DNA of 8,711 nucleotides, taken from assembly GCA_030630015.1 (NCBI GenBank), contig DAOVNV010000094.1:1-8711 (forward strand). The letters are read 5' to 3'. Positions 1 to 6,066 of the stretch are shown piece by piece. A model generated the notes under the pieces. It was not told the DNA's origin. It did not search any database and saw only the letters and a program-made list of their open reading frames with translations. Origin of the DNA: Desulfuromonadales bacterium. Its GTDB lineage: Bacteria; Desulfobacterota; Desulfuromonadia; Desulfuromonadales; BM103. Within the stretch, counting starts at the first letter, position 1; each line of letters opens with the position of its first letter. The position numbers were made by a program, and so were the translations under genes.

Positions 1-387
1 GCCGCCAGTCCAATTTGGGATCTTGACTTCGTAGCTTGAGAGCAAGTGCGTTGCATTGATTTTCTTATAGTCATTCATGTTCCAGTCACCAGCTCTGGCG
101 TAGCCATTTTCCTTAAGTATCGCCTTGCAGTTTGCCTCGACTTCCACACAGACCCGAAGTAACAGGGCATGAATCCTAAAGGAGTAGCAATCGAGGTTGT
201 TATCCGCCGGTTCGACATAATCAAACAGCTCTTTGAGATCCTTCTGGAGCAAGAGAAACGCACGGACGTAATGTTCCGAGGATTGTGCGAAAGAAGGGTG
301 GACGACATACCTCGAATGGCCTCCTCTCGTATAGCTCCCATCAATGAATTGGCGATAAGTTCTTCGGTACGGACGGTTAATACCCAC
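1..387 (-). CDS. Hypothetical protein, 3' end cut off by the window edge
   Basis: The minus strand is open from an in-frame TGA upstream to the left edge of the window, so the stop codon is missing and only the first 129 codons are visible. The likely start is GTG at 387-385, preceded by a purine-rich AAGGGGA Shine-Dalgarno-like run at good spacing; no ATG lies near that position. The translation begins VGINRPYRRTYRQF and contains stretches such as LLLRVCVEVEANC and ATHLLSSYEVKIPNW. It has the mixed composition of a soluble, real protein, with no signal peptide or membrane segment. Overlapping plus-strand and other-frame ORFs have poor, serine/arginine-rich composition and look like shadows. 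I do not recognise the family. It shares orientation with the higBA pair upstream but is separated from it by about 210 bases, so it may have its own promoter. Function unknown. Confidence 0.72.
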   Translation of the reverse strand, partial: MGINRPYRRTYRQFIDGSYTRGGHSRYVVHPSFAQSSEHYVRAFLLLQKDLKELFDYVEPADNNLDCYSFRIHALLLRVCVEVEANCKAILKENGYARAGDWNMNDYKKINATHLLSSYEVKIPNWTGG

Positions 388-445
388 AGCACTTCCCCTT
401 ATTCAGATAAGATATTTTCGCTGACGTCCTCTAGCAACAAAAGGG

Positions 446-457
446 GTCAAGCTTGAC
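446..457. repeat. 12-base perfect palindrome GTCAAGCTTGAC
   Basis: A perfect 12-base palindrome sits in the 210-base gap between the left-edge gene and higA, inside AAGGGGTCAAGCTTGAC. A further GACCC-type string (TTTTGACCCTA) occurs about 100 bases to the right. Such GGGTCAA/TTGACCC strings are often seen in intergenic repeats linked to REP-associated transposases, but no transposase is present here. It could instead be an operator for the minus-strand gene starting at 387. It was seen directly; its role is unknown. Confidence 0.3.
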
Positions 458-597
458 TAACAGACTTATAGCCCATTCTTTTCCCCGTTGGGGCTCTGAC
501 CTAGTCAACCATCTGTAATCAAAGACAATTCACATCAAAAAGCCATCTATTTTGACCCTATAGGCTCATTTTTGATACCAAAAAGGCCCATAACATC

Positions 598-1692
598 CTA
601 CGCCGTCCATTCATAACGCACTTTCAGATCATTGCAATAACTGAAAGAAATCAAGCAATCATGCTGCAATCGTCCAACGACAATTCCGGGAGCAATATTT
701 ATTTCCCTCGCAAAGCTTCTGATATGTGACTCAGAAAATTCAAAATATCGATCAGCAAACTCTCTGTACTCATTTTTCGGTATCAGGAAATCCCCGGCAA
801 ACTTATTGGCTTCATCCTCTTTTTCACCCTCATTACCAGACGCCATATCGACAAACACATCTTTCTTGCCATGTAAAAGGATATGACCCGCTTCGTGGAA
901 GAAAGTGAACCAGAGGTGATCATTAGTTTTATGACGTAAACTCATTTGGATAAGAGCTTTGTTTTTACTCAACCACTGGGTAGCACCACTAACTCTTGTC
1001 TTCGGCAGTTCAGGCACAAATACCACCGCAACACCACAGGCAGCACAGAGCTCCTGTAGTTTTGGAACAAACACCTTCGGATCAGGTTCCAGGGTCAAAC
1101 TACGGATCTCAGACAGTGCCACCTTGAACTTATCTTTCTGGTACGGCACACAATGTATCTCCGAAGCGTCCATTTCACCTTGACGCAACCATGCCGCCAA
1201 AGCCGCATCGTCCCAGGTAAAAGCCTTTGTTTGCCGATAAGAGACAACCCGCGATTCCCAGAAACTTCCCCACTCCTTTGGCGAAGCAACACCAAAGAAG
1301 TTAAGCAATTCCCTGACCTGTTCAACCTTGTCACGCGTTTTGGAAATCCAACCAAATTTCCGCATCTGCGTTAAAGGGAACTGATCAAGCCAAGGGACTT
1401 GCCCCGCTAAGTTCTCACTTTCCCGAAGGCGGGCCAAATCGGTTTGATAGTTTCGTTCCAGATTGTTCCAGAAAGAGGCCGGCACACCAAGAACGCGTTC
1501 CAATTGCAGTGCGGTATCTGGTGTTATAGGGGCTTTACCCTTGATAATCTCATTGATGGTTTTAACCGGTCGGCCGGTTCTCTCCGCCAACTCCGCCTGC
1601 GACATTTCTCGATCCTCAAGGGTTTCGAGTAATGTTTCGCCGGGGAGAGAAATGTAATCTGGAATATATTGATTGCGAATCATCTCAGTCAT
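598..1692 (-). CDS. higA: HigA-type antitoxin fused to an ImmA/IrrE-like metallopeptidase domain
   Basis: This 364-residue protein has an N-terminal HigA-like helix-turn-helix (about residues 12-75). It shows the family pattern MSQAELAERTGRPVKTINEI followed by IIKGKAPITPDTALQLERVLG and PASFWNNLE. The C-terminal half carries an HEAGH zinc-peptidase motif at residues 266-270, followed by ILLHGKKDVF and, further on, EANKFAGDFLIP, which is typical of ImmA/IrrE domains. Ordinary HigA is about 100 residues; this is the long, fused form known in many bacteria. It should bind the operon's operator and neutralise HigB. The peptidase domain may sense a signal or cleave a partner, but that is inference. 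The chosen ATG (1692-1690) overlaps the end of higB by 8 bases and has a good ribosome binding site. A second in-frame ATG at 1683-1681 is possible. No convincing terminator was seen after the stop. Confidence 0.9.
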   Translation of the reverse strand: MTEMIRNQYIPDYISLPGETLLETLEDREMSQAELAERTGRPVKTINEIIKGKAPITPDTALQLERVLGVPASFWNNLERNYQTDLARLRESENLAGQVPWLDQFPLTQMRKFGWISKTRDKVEQVRELLNFFGVASPKEWGSFWESRVVSYRQTKAFTWDDAALAAWLRQGEMDASEIHCVPYQKDKFKVALSEIRSLTLEPDPKVFVPKLQELCAACGVAVVFVPELPKTRVSGATQWLSKNKALIQMSLRHKTNDHLWFTFFHEAGHILLHGKKDVFVDMASGNEGEKEDEANKFAGDFLIPKNEYREFADRYFEFSESHIRSFAREINIAPGIVVGRLQHDCLISFSYCNDLKVRYEWTA

Positions 1693-2020
1693 GGTAGTTC
1701 TCCACCTCTAGAATGCGCACAGCAGTGATACTGCGCCATTCAAGGCCACCATCTTCTTTTCTTGGAATTGGATTATTGGCTGTTTCGAAAATAAGTCGAT
1801 ACGGTTGATCCAGATCCAATGCGAATGTTTCGGCACGATCTCCGGTCAGTTCGTGAAGTCGCCCTGGCATATTTCGCAAATCCTCTAGAGTGTTTGCAGC
1901 ACGAAGAGCTTGTAAACGACGGCCGATAATCTTGGTGCGCTGATCACCATGACGTCGAAACAGAAGCTTTTGTGTATTGAGTTCTTTGGTGAGTTTATCT
2001 GTTACAAATAGAACATCCAT
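1685..2020 (-). CDS. higB: HigB/RelE-family toxin of a type II toxin-antitoxin pair
   Basis: This 111-residue basic protein has the HigB/RelE pattern: NMPGRLHELTGDRAETFALD, then LDQPYRLIFE, and a C-terminal ILEVENYHD like the VxxxDYH end of the family. Family members are ribosome-dependent mRNA interferases that block translation when the antitoxin is lost; here that role follows from homology only. The toxin gene precedes the antitoxin gene and overlaps it by 8 bases, the order typical of higBA and opposite to relBE. The ATG at 2020-2018 has no visible Shine-Dalgarno sequence. A CATAAT box at 2030-2025 lies so close to the start that the transcript could be leaderless or nearly so. Its base composition is lower in GC than the sel genes to the right, which fits a mobile accessory module. 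Confidence 0.87.
   Translation of the reverse strand: MDVLFVTDKLTKELNTQKLLFRRHGDQRTKIIGRRLQALRAANTLEDLRNMPGRLHELTGDRAETFALDLDQPYRLIFETANNPIPRKEDGGLEWRSITAVRILEVENYHD
1700..1706 (-). promoter_or_regulatory. Ribosome binding site of higA (GGTGGAG)
   Basis: GGTGGAG on the minus strand lies 7 bases before the ATG at 1692-1690, inside the 3' end of higB. It supports that start over the downstream ATG at 1683-1681 and suggests translational coupling of toxin and antitoxin. Confidence 0.6.
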
Positions 2021-2032
2021 AACAATTATGTC

Positions 2033-2071
2033 AACAAATTTTGTTAATGAATATCGTTAATAAAATTTGTT
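2033..2071. promoter_or_regulatory. Inverted repeat upstream of higB, probable operator
   Basis: Two 15-base arms, AACAAATTTTGTTAA (2033-2047) and TTAATAAAATTTGTT (2057-2071), are inverted copies matching at 14 of 15 positions, with a 9-base spacer. The left arm also contains a 13-base palindrome (AACAAATTTTGTT). The element begins 12 bases upstream of the higB ATG, where a higBA promoter must lie, so it is a natural binding site for the HTH domain of HigA in autoregulation. The repeat is seen directly; the binding partner is inferred. Confidence 0.65.
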
Positions 2072-2385
2072 ACCCCCTTCTTGAATGAGCTGGTGTCAGG
2101 CGTACGAGGGAATTCCCCTTCCCCAGGGTCTCTTGCAGCCCATAAAAAGCGCCCCAAGGATTAAATCATTAAAGCACTATAACAGAAGCATCTCAAAATC
2201 TTCTCAAATACATCTTTACGCCATGTTGAATCAACGAGCTCAGCACTTGAGATAATAGAGGTTGGTGAAAGTCTTTAGGTTGTCATTCAGAGGACTTTTC
2301 GGTACACTGCAGAACGCATTAATCATTTTGGAACTGGTCGTCTCTGACTTGCCAGAAGGCACCACAAAAAAGACTACAGCCAGCC
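2072..2385. other. Intergenic stretch between higBA and the selenium cluster
   Basis: These 314 bases separate the divergent higBA and selenium operons. I find no ORF with protein-like composition, no tRNA (specifically no long-armed tRNA-Sec with a TCA anticodon) and no clear terminator. A 10-base palindrome GGGAATTCCC occurs near 2108-2117. The only functional signal I would support is the promoter-like pair at 2280-2308. Confidence 0.5.
2280..2308 (+). promoter_or_regulatory. Candidate sigma-70-type promoter of the selenium cluster
   Basis: TTGTCA at 2280-2285 (5 of 6 to the -35 consensus) is followed after exactly 17 bases by TACACT at 2303-2308 (4 of 6 to the -10 consensus). This would start transcription near 2315, about 70 bases before the first gene of the cluster. 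No better pair was found in the gap. It is a match by eye, without experimental support. Confidence 0.4.
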
Positions 2386-2658
2386 ATGCTGCCACCCAAA
2401 CAACATAAAGCCTACTGTGACTTCTACGATGCCGTGCGCGATCAGGAGCATCTGGATGAGCGCACCGTCGCCATAGTGGGGCTCACGGCGGCCATCTCCA
2501 GGGAGTGCACGCCATGAATCGAGCACTACCTTGGCGTGGCCAGGGGACAAGGCATCACCGAACAGGAAATCGGCGCAATCCAGGGGATTGCCATGGCTGT
2601 TGCCGCCGGCAAGATCAACGCCCTGATGCGCGACTTCGCTCCTACCGAAACCGACTGA
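2386..2658 (+). CDS. AhpD/carboxymuconolactone-decarboxylase-like selenoprotein with a CxxU motif
   Basis: Reading the in-frame TGA at 2515-2517 as selenocysteine gives a continuous 90-residue protein, ended by TGA at 2656-2658. The sequence after the internal TGA continues the same family without a break: ECTPU (residues 40-44), then IEHYLGVARGQGITEQEIGA. This matches the AhpD/CMD active site CxxCxxH followed by A-x-x-x-G-[AVI]-T-x-x-E-I, with the second Cys replaced by Sec44 and His at 47. CxxC members of the family are small thiol-disulfide or peroxide-reducing proteins; a Sec here would give a redox CxxU pair. AhpD-like selenoproteins have been described in deltaproteobacteria. A SECIS-like hairpin lies 11 bases after the UGA. 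The start is uncertain: ATG 2386 has no clear ribosome binding site, although the frame is open back to TAA 2320-2322. It is the first gene of the cluster, 48 bases before selA. The alternative is a pseudogene with a nonsense mutation, which the hairpin and the preserved downstream sequence argue against. Confidence 0.85.
2515..2545 (+). promoter_or_regulatory. Sec UGA codon and bacterial SECIS-like hairpin of the AhpD-like gene
   Basis: After the UGA (2515-2517), CCTTGGC (2529-2535) pairs with GCCAGGG (2539-2545) in a 7-base-pair stem with one U-G wobble and a GUG triloop (2536-2538). The loop G is 19 bases after the UGA, essentially the spacing in E. coli fdhF. Bacterial SECIS hairpins need an exposed G and U in the apical loop for SelB binding, and both are present. 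Pairing was done by eye. Confidence 0.75.
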
Positions 2659-2693
2659 ATCCGTTTACCTACACTGTCTTTTCATTCACCTCC

Positions 2694-2700
2694 GAAGGAA
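2694..2700 (+). promoter_or_regulatory. Ribosome binding site of selA (GAAGGAA)
   Basis: GAAGGAA lies 6 bases before the ATG at 2707 and fixes the selA start. The 48-base gap after the AhpD-like gene holds no terminator-like hairpin, so read-through transcription is expected. Confidence 0.65.
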
Positions 2701-2706
2701 TTACCC

Positions 2707-4110
2707 ATGTCTGATCGTCAGGCACTGCTCCGCCAGATTCCGTCCATCGACCGCCTGCTCGGCTCCGAGCCTTTGCAGGAACTGGCTGCGACATGCCCAC
2801 ATGTGCTGCTGCGTGAAGGCGCCCAGCAGGCCGTGGCCGAGGTGCGGCAGGCCCTTCTCGACGAGAGTTCCAAAACACCGGACTGCTCCGTGGAAGGCGT
2901 CGCGGGCCGGGCTGCCGAGCTGGCGAAAATCGCCGCACGCCCTTCCCTGCGCCGGGTGATCAACGTGACCGGGACCCTGCTGCACACCAACCTCGGCCGC
3001 GCCCCTTTATGCGAAGCGGCATTGCAGGCCGTCAACAACGTCTCGCGCGGTTATTCCAACCTGGAATATGATCTGGACGCCGGCAAACGCGGCAAGCGCT
3101 TTACCCATGTCGAAAAACTGGTCTGCCGGCTGACTGGGGCCGAAGCCGCCCACGTGGTCAACAACAATGCCGGCGCGGTCCTGCTGGCACTTGCCGCCCT
3201 GGCCGGCGGCAAAAAAGCCCTGGTTTCGCGCGGCGAACTGATCGAGATCGGCGGTTCTTTCCGCATTCCCGATATTATGGCGGCCGGCGGCACCCGCATG
3301 GTCGAAGTCGGTACGACTAACAAGACGCATCTGGACGACTACCGGCGTGGGATTGATGAAGAGACCAGTCTGATCCTGAAAGTCCATACCAGCAACTACC
3401 GCATTCTCGGCATTACCGAGCCCGTAACCGGTGCCGAACTCGCTGACCTGGCCCACGCGCACAAGCTGCCGGTGCTGGAGGACCTGGGCAGCGGTCTGCT
3501 GCTTGACCTGACCACCTACGGTCTGCCGCGCGAACCGACCGTGCGCGAGACCCTGGCCCACGGCATCGACCTGGTCACCTTCAGCGGCGACAAGCTGCTC
3601 GGCGGCCCGCAGGCCGGCATTATCGTCGGCCGCAAGGAGATTGTTGACCGGTTGCGCAAGCATCCCATGGCGCGTGCTTTGCGCCTCGACAAGATGACCC
3701 TGGCTGCGCTCGAGGCAACCCTGCGGCTCTATCTGGATACGGAGCAGGCTTTCCGGGAACTGCCGACCCTGCGCATGCTGTCGACACCAGCCGAGAAGCT
3801 CCGCGAGCGCTGCGATCAACTCATGCCGCGTTGTGAGAAGACTCTCGGCAACCTCGCAAAATTCGCAACCATCCAGTCGACGGCACCGGTCGGCGGCGGG
3901 GCGCTGCCCCTCGCGGAAATGCCGGGCTGGGTGATCGCCTGCCAGCCACTCAAGCTGTCGCTCAACCGCCTCCTGCAGAATCTGCGCAAGGCGGAAACAC
4001 CGGTCATCGGCCGCGTCCAGGACGATCAACTGTTGATCGACCCACGCACCCTGGCCGAACCCGACGAGGAGCTGCTCCTGCAAACCCTGAAAGACGCTCT
4101 GACCCCATGA
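2707..4110 (+). CDS. selA: L-seryl-tRNA(Sec) selenium transferase, SelA
   Basis: This cytoplasmic PLP enzyme converts seryl-tRNA-Sec to selenocysteyl-tRNA-Sec using selenophosphate from SelD. The 467 residues are the usual full length of bacterial SelA. Visible hallmarks are the N-terminal RQIPSIDRLL segment (tRNA-binding domain), RRVINVTGTLLHTNLGRAPL, VNNNAGAVLLAL, the LKVHTSNYRILGIT segment, LEDLGSGLLLDL, and the PLP-lysine motif SGDKLLGGPQAG with Lys296. The C-terminal part ends with DDQLLIDPRTL, as in the family. The start has a good ribosome binding site. Its stop overlaps the selB start (ATGA, 4107-4110), so translation of the two is probably coupled. Nothing suggests damage, so the machinery appears functional. 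GC content is high, like selB and selD and unlike the flanks. Confidence 0.97.
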   Translation: MSDRQALLRQIPSIDRLLGSEPLQELAATCPHVLLREGAQQAVAEVRQALLDESSKTPDCSVEGVAGRAAELAKIAARPSLRRVINVTGTLLHTNLGRAPLCEAALQAVNNVSRGYSNLEYDLDAGKRGKRFTHVEKLVCRLTGAEAAHVVNNNAGAVLLALAALAGGKKALVSRGELIEIGGSFRIPDIMAAGGTRMVEVGTTNKTHLDDYRRGIDEETSLILKVHTSNYRILGITEPVTGAELADLAHAHKLPVLEDLGSGLLLDLTTYGLPREPTVRETLAHGIDLVTFSGDKLLGGPQAGIIVGRKEIVDRLRKHPMARALRLDKMTLAALEATLRLYLDTEQAFRELPTLRMLSTPAEKLRERCDQLMPRCEKTLGNLAKFATIQSTAPVGGGALPLAEMPGWVIACQPLKLSLNRLLQNLRKAETPVIGRVQDDQLLIDPRTLAEPDEELLLQTLKDALTP

Positions 4111-6026
4111 CTGATGCAACCCGCTTCCACATCATCGGCACCGCCGGCCATGTCGACCACGGCAAGACCGTCCTGATCAATACCCTGACCGGCGTCAACA
4201 CCGACCGGCTTAAGGAAGAGAAGGCGCGCGGCATTTCCATCGACCTGGGCTTCGCTCCCTTCAAGCTGCCCGATGGCTCCGTGGCCGGTGTCATCGACGT
4301 TCCCGGTCATGAGCGCTTCATCCACAACATGCTGGCCGGCATCGGCGGCATCGACCTGGTCCTGCTGGTGGTGGATGTCAACGAGGGGGTCATGCCCCAG
4401 ACGCGCGAGCATCTGCAGATCCTGGAACTTCTCAAGATTCCGCGCGGCATCCTGGTCCTGACCAAGTGCGACCTGGCTGAAGAAGACTGGATCGATATCG
4501 TCGAAGAGGAGGTGCGGGAAACCCTTGCCGGCACTTTCATGGCTGATGCGCCCTGTTGTCGGGTCTCATCAACTCAGGGCACCGGCATCCCGGAGCTAAA
4601 GGCCCAGATCCAGGAGATCCTGCAGAAACTGCCACCGCGCGACGAAGATGGGCCGGCCCGCCTGCCGATCGACCGGCACTTTACCGTCAGCGGTTTCGGC
4701 ACAATCATCACCGGCACCCTGCTCTCGGGCCGCATCAAGGTCGGCGATACGGTTGAGGTCTTACCACCCGGCGAAGCGGTGCGGGTTCGAGAAATTCAGG
4801 TGCATGGCCAGAAAGCTGAGGTCGCCCACGCCGGGCAACGAGTTGCCCTGAACCTGGCCGGTCTGGAACGTGCCAACCTGGAACGCGGCGCAATCGTCGG
4901 TACGGCCGGCTTCTACGGCCTGGCAGAACGGATCGATGCACGCCTGACCCTGCTGCCGGAAGCGCCGCGCGCCGTCAAGTTCCGTGATCCGATCCATCTG
5001 CACCTCGGCACGGCCAAGGTCACGGCCCGAGTGGTTCTGCTCGACCGTGATGAGCTGGAGCCGGGCGAGAGCGCCCTGGTCCAGTTCCACCTCGATTCCC
5101 CCCTGGTGGCCCATCGCCAGGATCGCTTCATTGTCCGCTCCTATTCGCCGATGACCACCATCGGCGGCGGGCAGATCATCGATCCAGCGCCTAAGAAACA
5201 TCGCCGTTTCCGGCCGGAGGTCATGCAAGCGCTGGAGGATCTGGAATCGGGCGAAAGTTCATTCCTGGTCCAGAAACTTGCCGAACTCGGCTGTGCCAAG
5301 GCCAGGGAACTGGAACAGGCCTCCGGTCTCGGCCGCGACCGGGTCACAAGTCATCTTGACAGCCTGCTGACCAGCGGCCAGGTGCGTCGCTTCGGCGATC
5401 AGTGGGTGACCGGTGAAACCGCACGCTCCTGGGAACGCCTGCTCGGCGAGGTCATCGATGCCTTCCACCGCGACAATGCCCTCCTGCCCGGCATTCCCCA
5501 TGCGACCCTCAAAGCGGCCCTGCCGGCCAAAGCCGCCCCAAAGACCTTCGAGCAGATCCTTGAGGAACAGATTCAGGCCGGCCATCTCGAGCAGCACAAA
5601 GAATGGATTGCCAGACCGGGGTTTGAACCTTCGCCAACTGCAGAGCAGAAGCGATGGCTGGAAAAACTGGAAGGGGTTTACCGGGAGACCGGCTTCCAGG
5701 CGAAAGGCCGGGTCGATATGCTGGCCATGGCCGGCACCCCGGACGATCAGGCGGAGCGCCTGTTCACCTACCTGTTTGCTGTTGGCAGCCTGGTGCGGCT
5801 CAATGACGATTCCTACCTGCACAGCGCCACCTATGCAAAGGCCCTGGCATCTCTCAAAAAACACTTTACCGGCAAGGAGACATTGACCCTGGCCGAATTC
5901 CGCGACTTGGTTGGCAGCGCCCGCAAACAGACCCAGGCGCTGCTGGAACATTTTGACGGCCTTAAGTACACCATGCGCAAAGGCGACGAACGGGTTGCCT
6001 GGCAAATGCCAAAAACCGGTGACTAG
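4107..6026 (+). CDS. selB: Selenocysteine-specific elongation factor SelB
   Basis: This GTPase delivers selenocysteyl-tRNA-Sec to the ribosome at UGA codons followed by a SECIS hairpin. The 639 residues are slightly longer than E. coli SelB (614). The EF-Tu-like G domain shows GHVDHGKT (residues 14-21), the switch segment KARGISIDLGFA, DVPGHERFIHNM (from residue 64) and TKCD (119-122). Beta-barrel domains follow, including HFTVSGFGTIITGTLLSG and the SYSPMTTIGGGQIIDP segment. The C-terminal 250 or so residues should be the winged-helix repeats that bind the SECIS loop; they are divergent, as is usual, so I infer them from position. The start overlaps the selA stop. The stop TAG (6024-6026) falls within a short heptamer repeat. 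Both probable SECIS hairpins in this window carry the GU loop that SelB needs. Confidence 0.97.
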   Translation: MTDATRFHIIGTAGHVDHGKTVLINTLTGVNTDRLKEEKARGISIDLGFAPFKLPDGSVAGVIDVPGHERFIHNMLAGIGGIDLVLLVVDVNEGVMPQTREHLQILELLKIPRGILVLTKCDLAEEDWIDIVEEEVRETLAGTFMADAPCCRVSSTQGTGIPELKAQIQEILQKLPPRDEDGPARLPIDRHFTVSGFGTIITGTLLSGRIKVGDTVEVLPPGEAVRVREIQVHGQKAEVAHAGQRVALNLAGLERANLERGAIVGTAGFYGLAERIDARLTLLPEAPRAVKFRDPIHLHLGTAKVTARVVLLDRDELEPGESALVQFHLDSPLVAHRQDRFIVRSYSPMTTIGGGQIIDPAPKKHRRFRPEVMQALEDLESGESSFLVQKLAELGCAKARELEQASGLGRDRVTSHLDSLLTSGQVRRFGDQWVTGETARSWERLLGEVIDAFHRDNALLPGIPHATLKAALPAKAAPKTFEQILEEQIQAGHLEQHKEWIARPGFEPSPTAEQKRWLEKLEGVYRETGFQAKGRVDMLAMAGTPDDQAERLFTYLFAVGSLVRLNDDSYLHSATYAKALASLKKHFTGKETLTLAEFRDLVGSARKQTQALLEHFDGLKYTMRKGDERVAWQMPKTGD

Positions 6027-6053
6027 TGACTGGTGACTAGTTACAAGTTACTG
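6019..6053 (+). repeat. Five degenerate heptamer tandem repeats between selB and selD
   Basis: Five consecutive 7-base units read GTGACTA, GTGACTG, GTGACTA, GTTACAA, GTTACTG. The selB stop codon is formed within the first unit, so repeat growth or loss would change only the spacer. It is the only tandem repeat I noticed in the window. It fills nearly the whole 40-base selB-selD gap without forming a terminator hairpin. Confidence 0.75.
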
Positions 6054-6057
6054 ACTT

Positions 6058-6064
6058 GGAGAAG
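6058..6064 (+). promoter_or_regulatory. Ribosome binding site that sets the true selD start (GGAGAAG)
   Basis: GGAG at 6058-6061 lies 5 bases before ATG 6067. This supports a start upstream of the in-frame UGA rather than the GTG at 6142, which has no comparable site and would remove the catalytic Sec and Lys. Confidence 0.7.
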
Positions 6065-6066
6065 AT

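Noticed and set aside
75..456. Two overlapping ORFs (75-392 minus, 169-456 plus) near the left edge
   Set aside because: The third frame, open across the edge from 387 to 1 on the minus strand, has far better protein composition and a ribosome binding site.
541..597. Possible terminator of the higBA transcript (AGCC...GGCTTTTT on the minus strand)
   Set aside because: Only a 4-base-pair stem with a long unpaired interior; too weak to call.
2072..2385. Possible selC (tRNA-Sec) upstream of the selenium genes
   Set aside because: No long variable arm, TCA anticodon stem or GGTTCGA-type T-loop was found here or at 8287-8711.
2506..2517. Reading the internal TGA as a simple nonsense mutation in a pseudogene
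   Set aside because: The family pattern continues directly after it, the TGA sits exactly at a catalytic Cys, and a SECIS-like hairpin and the full Sec machinery are adjacent.
2505..2714. 69-codon plus-strand ORF overlapping the AhpD-like gene
   Set aside because: Its arginine/glycine-rich composition and frame show it is a shadow of the UGA-containing selenoprotein frame.
3007..4119. 370-codon minus-strand ORF opposite selA
   Set aside because: It is a glutamine/alanine/glycine-rich antisense shadow of a GC-rich gene; selA has every family motif.
5259..6005. 248-codon minus-strand ORF opposite selB
   Set aside because: It is an antisense shadow with no family pattern; selB is clearly coding here.
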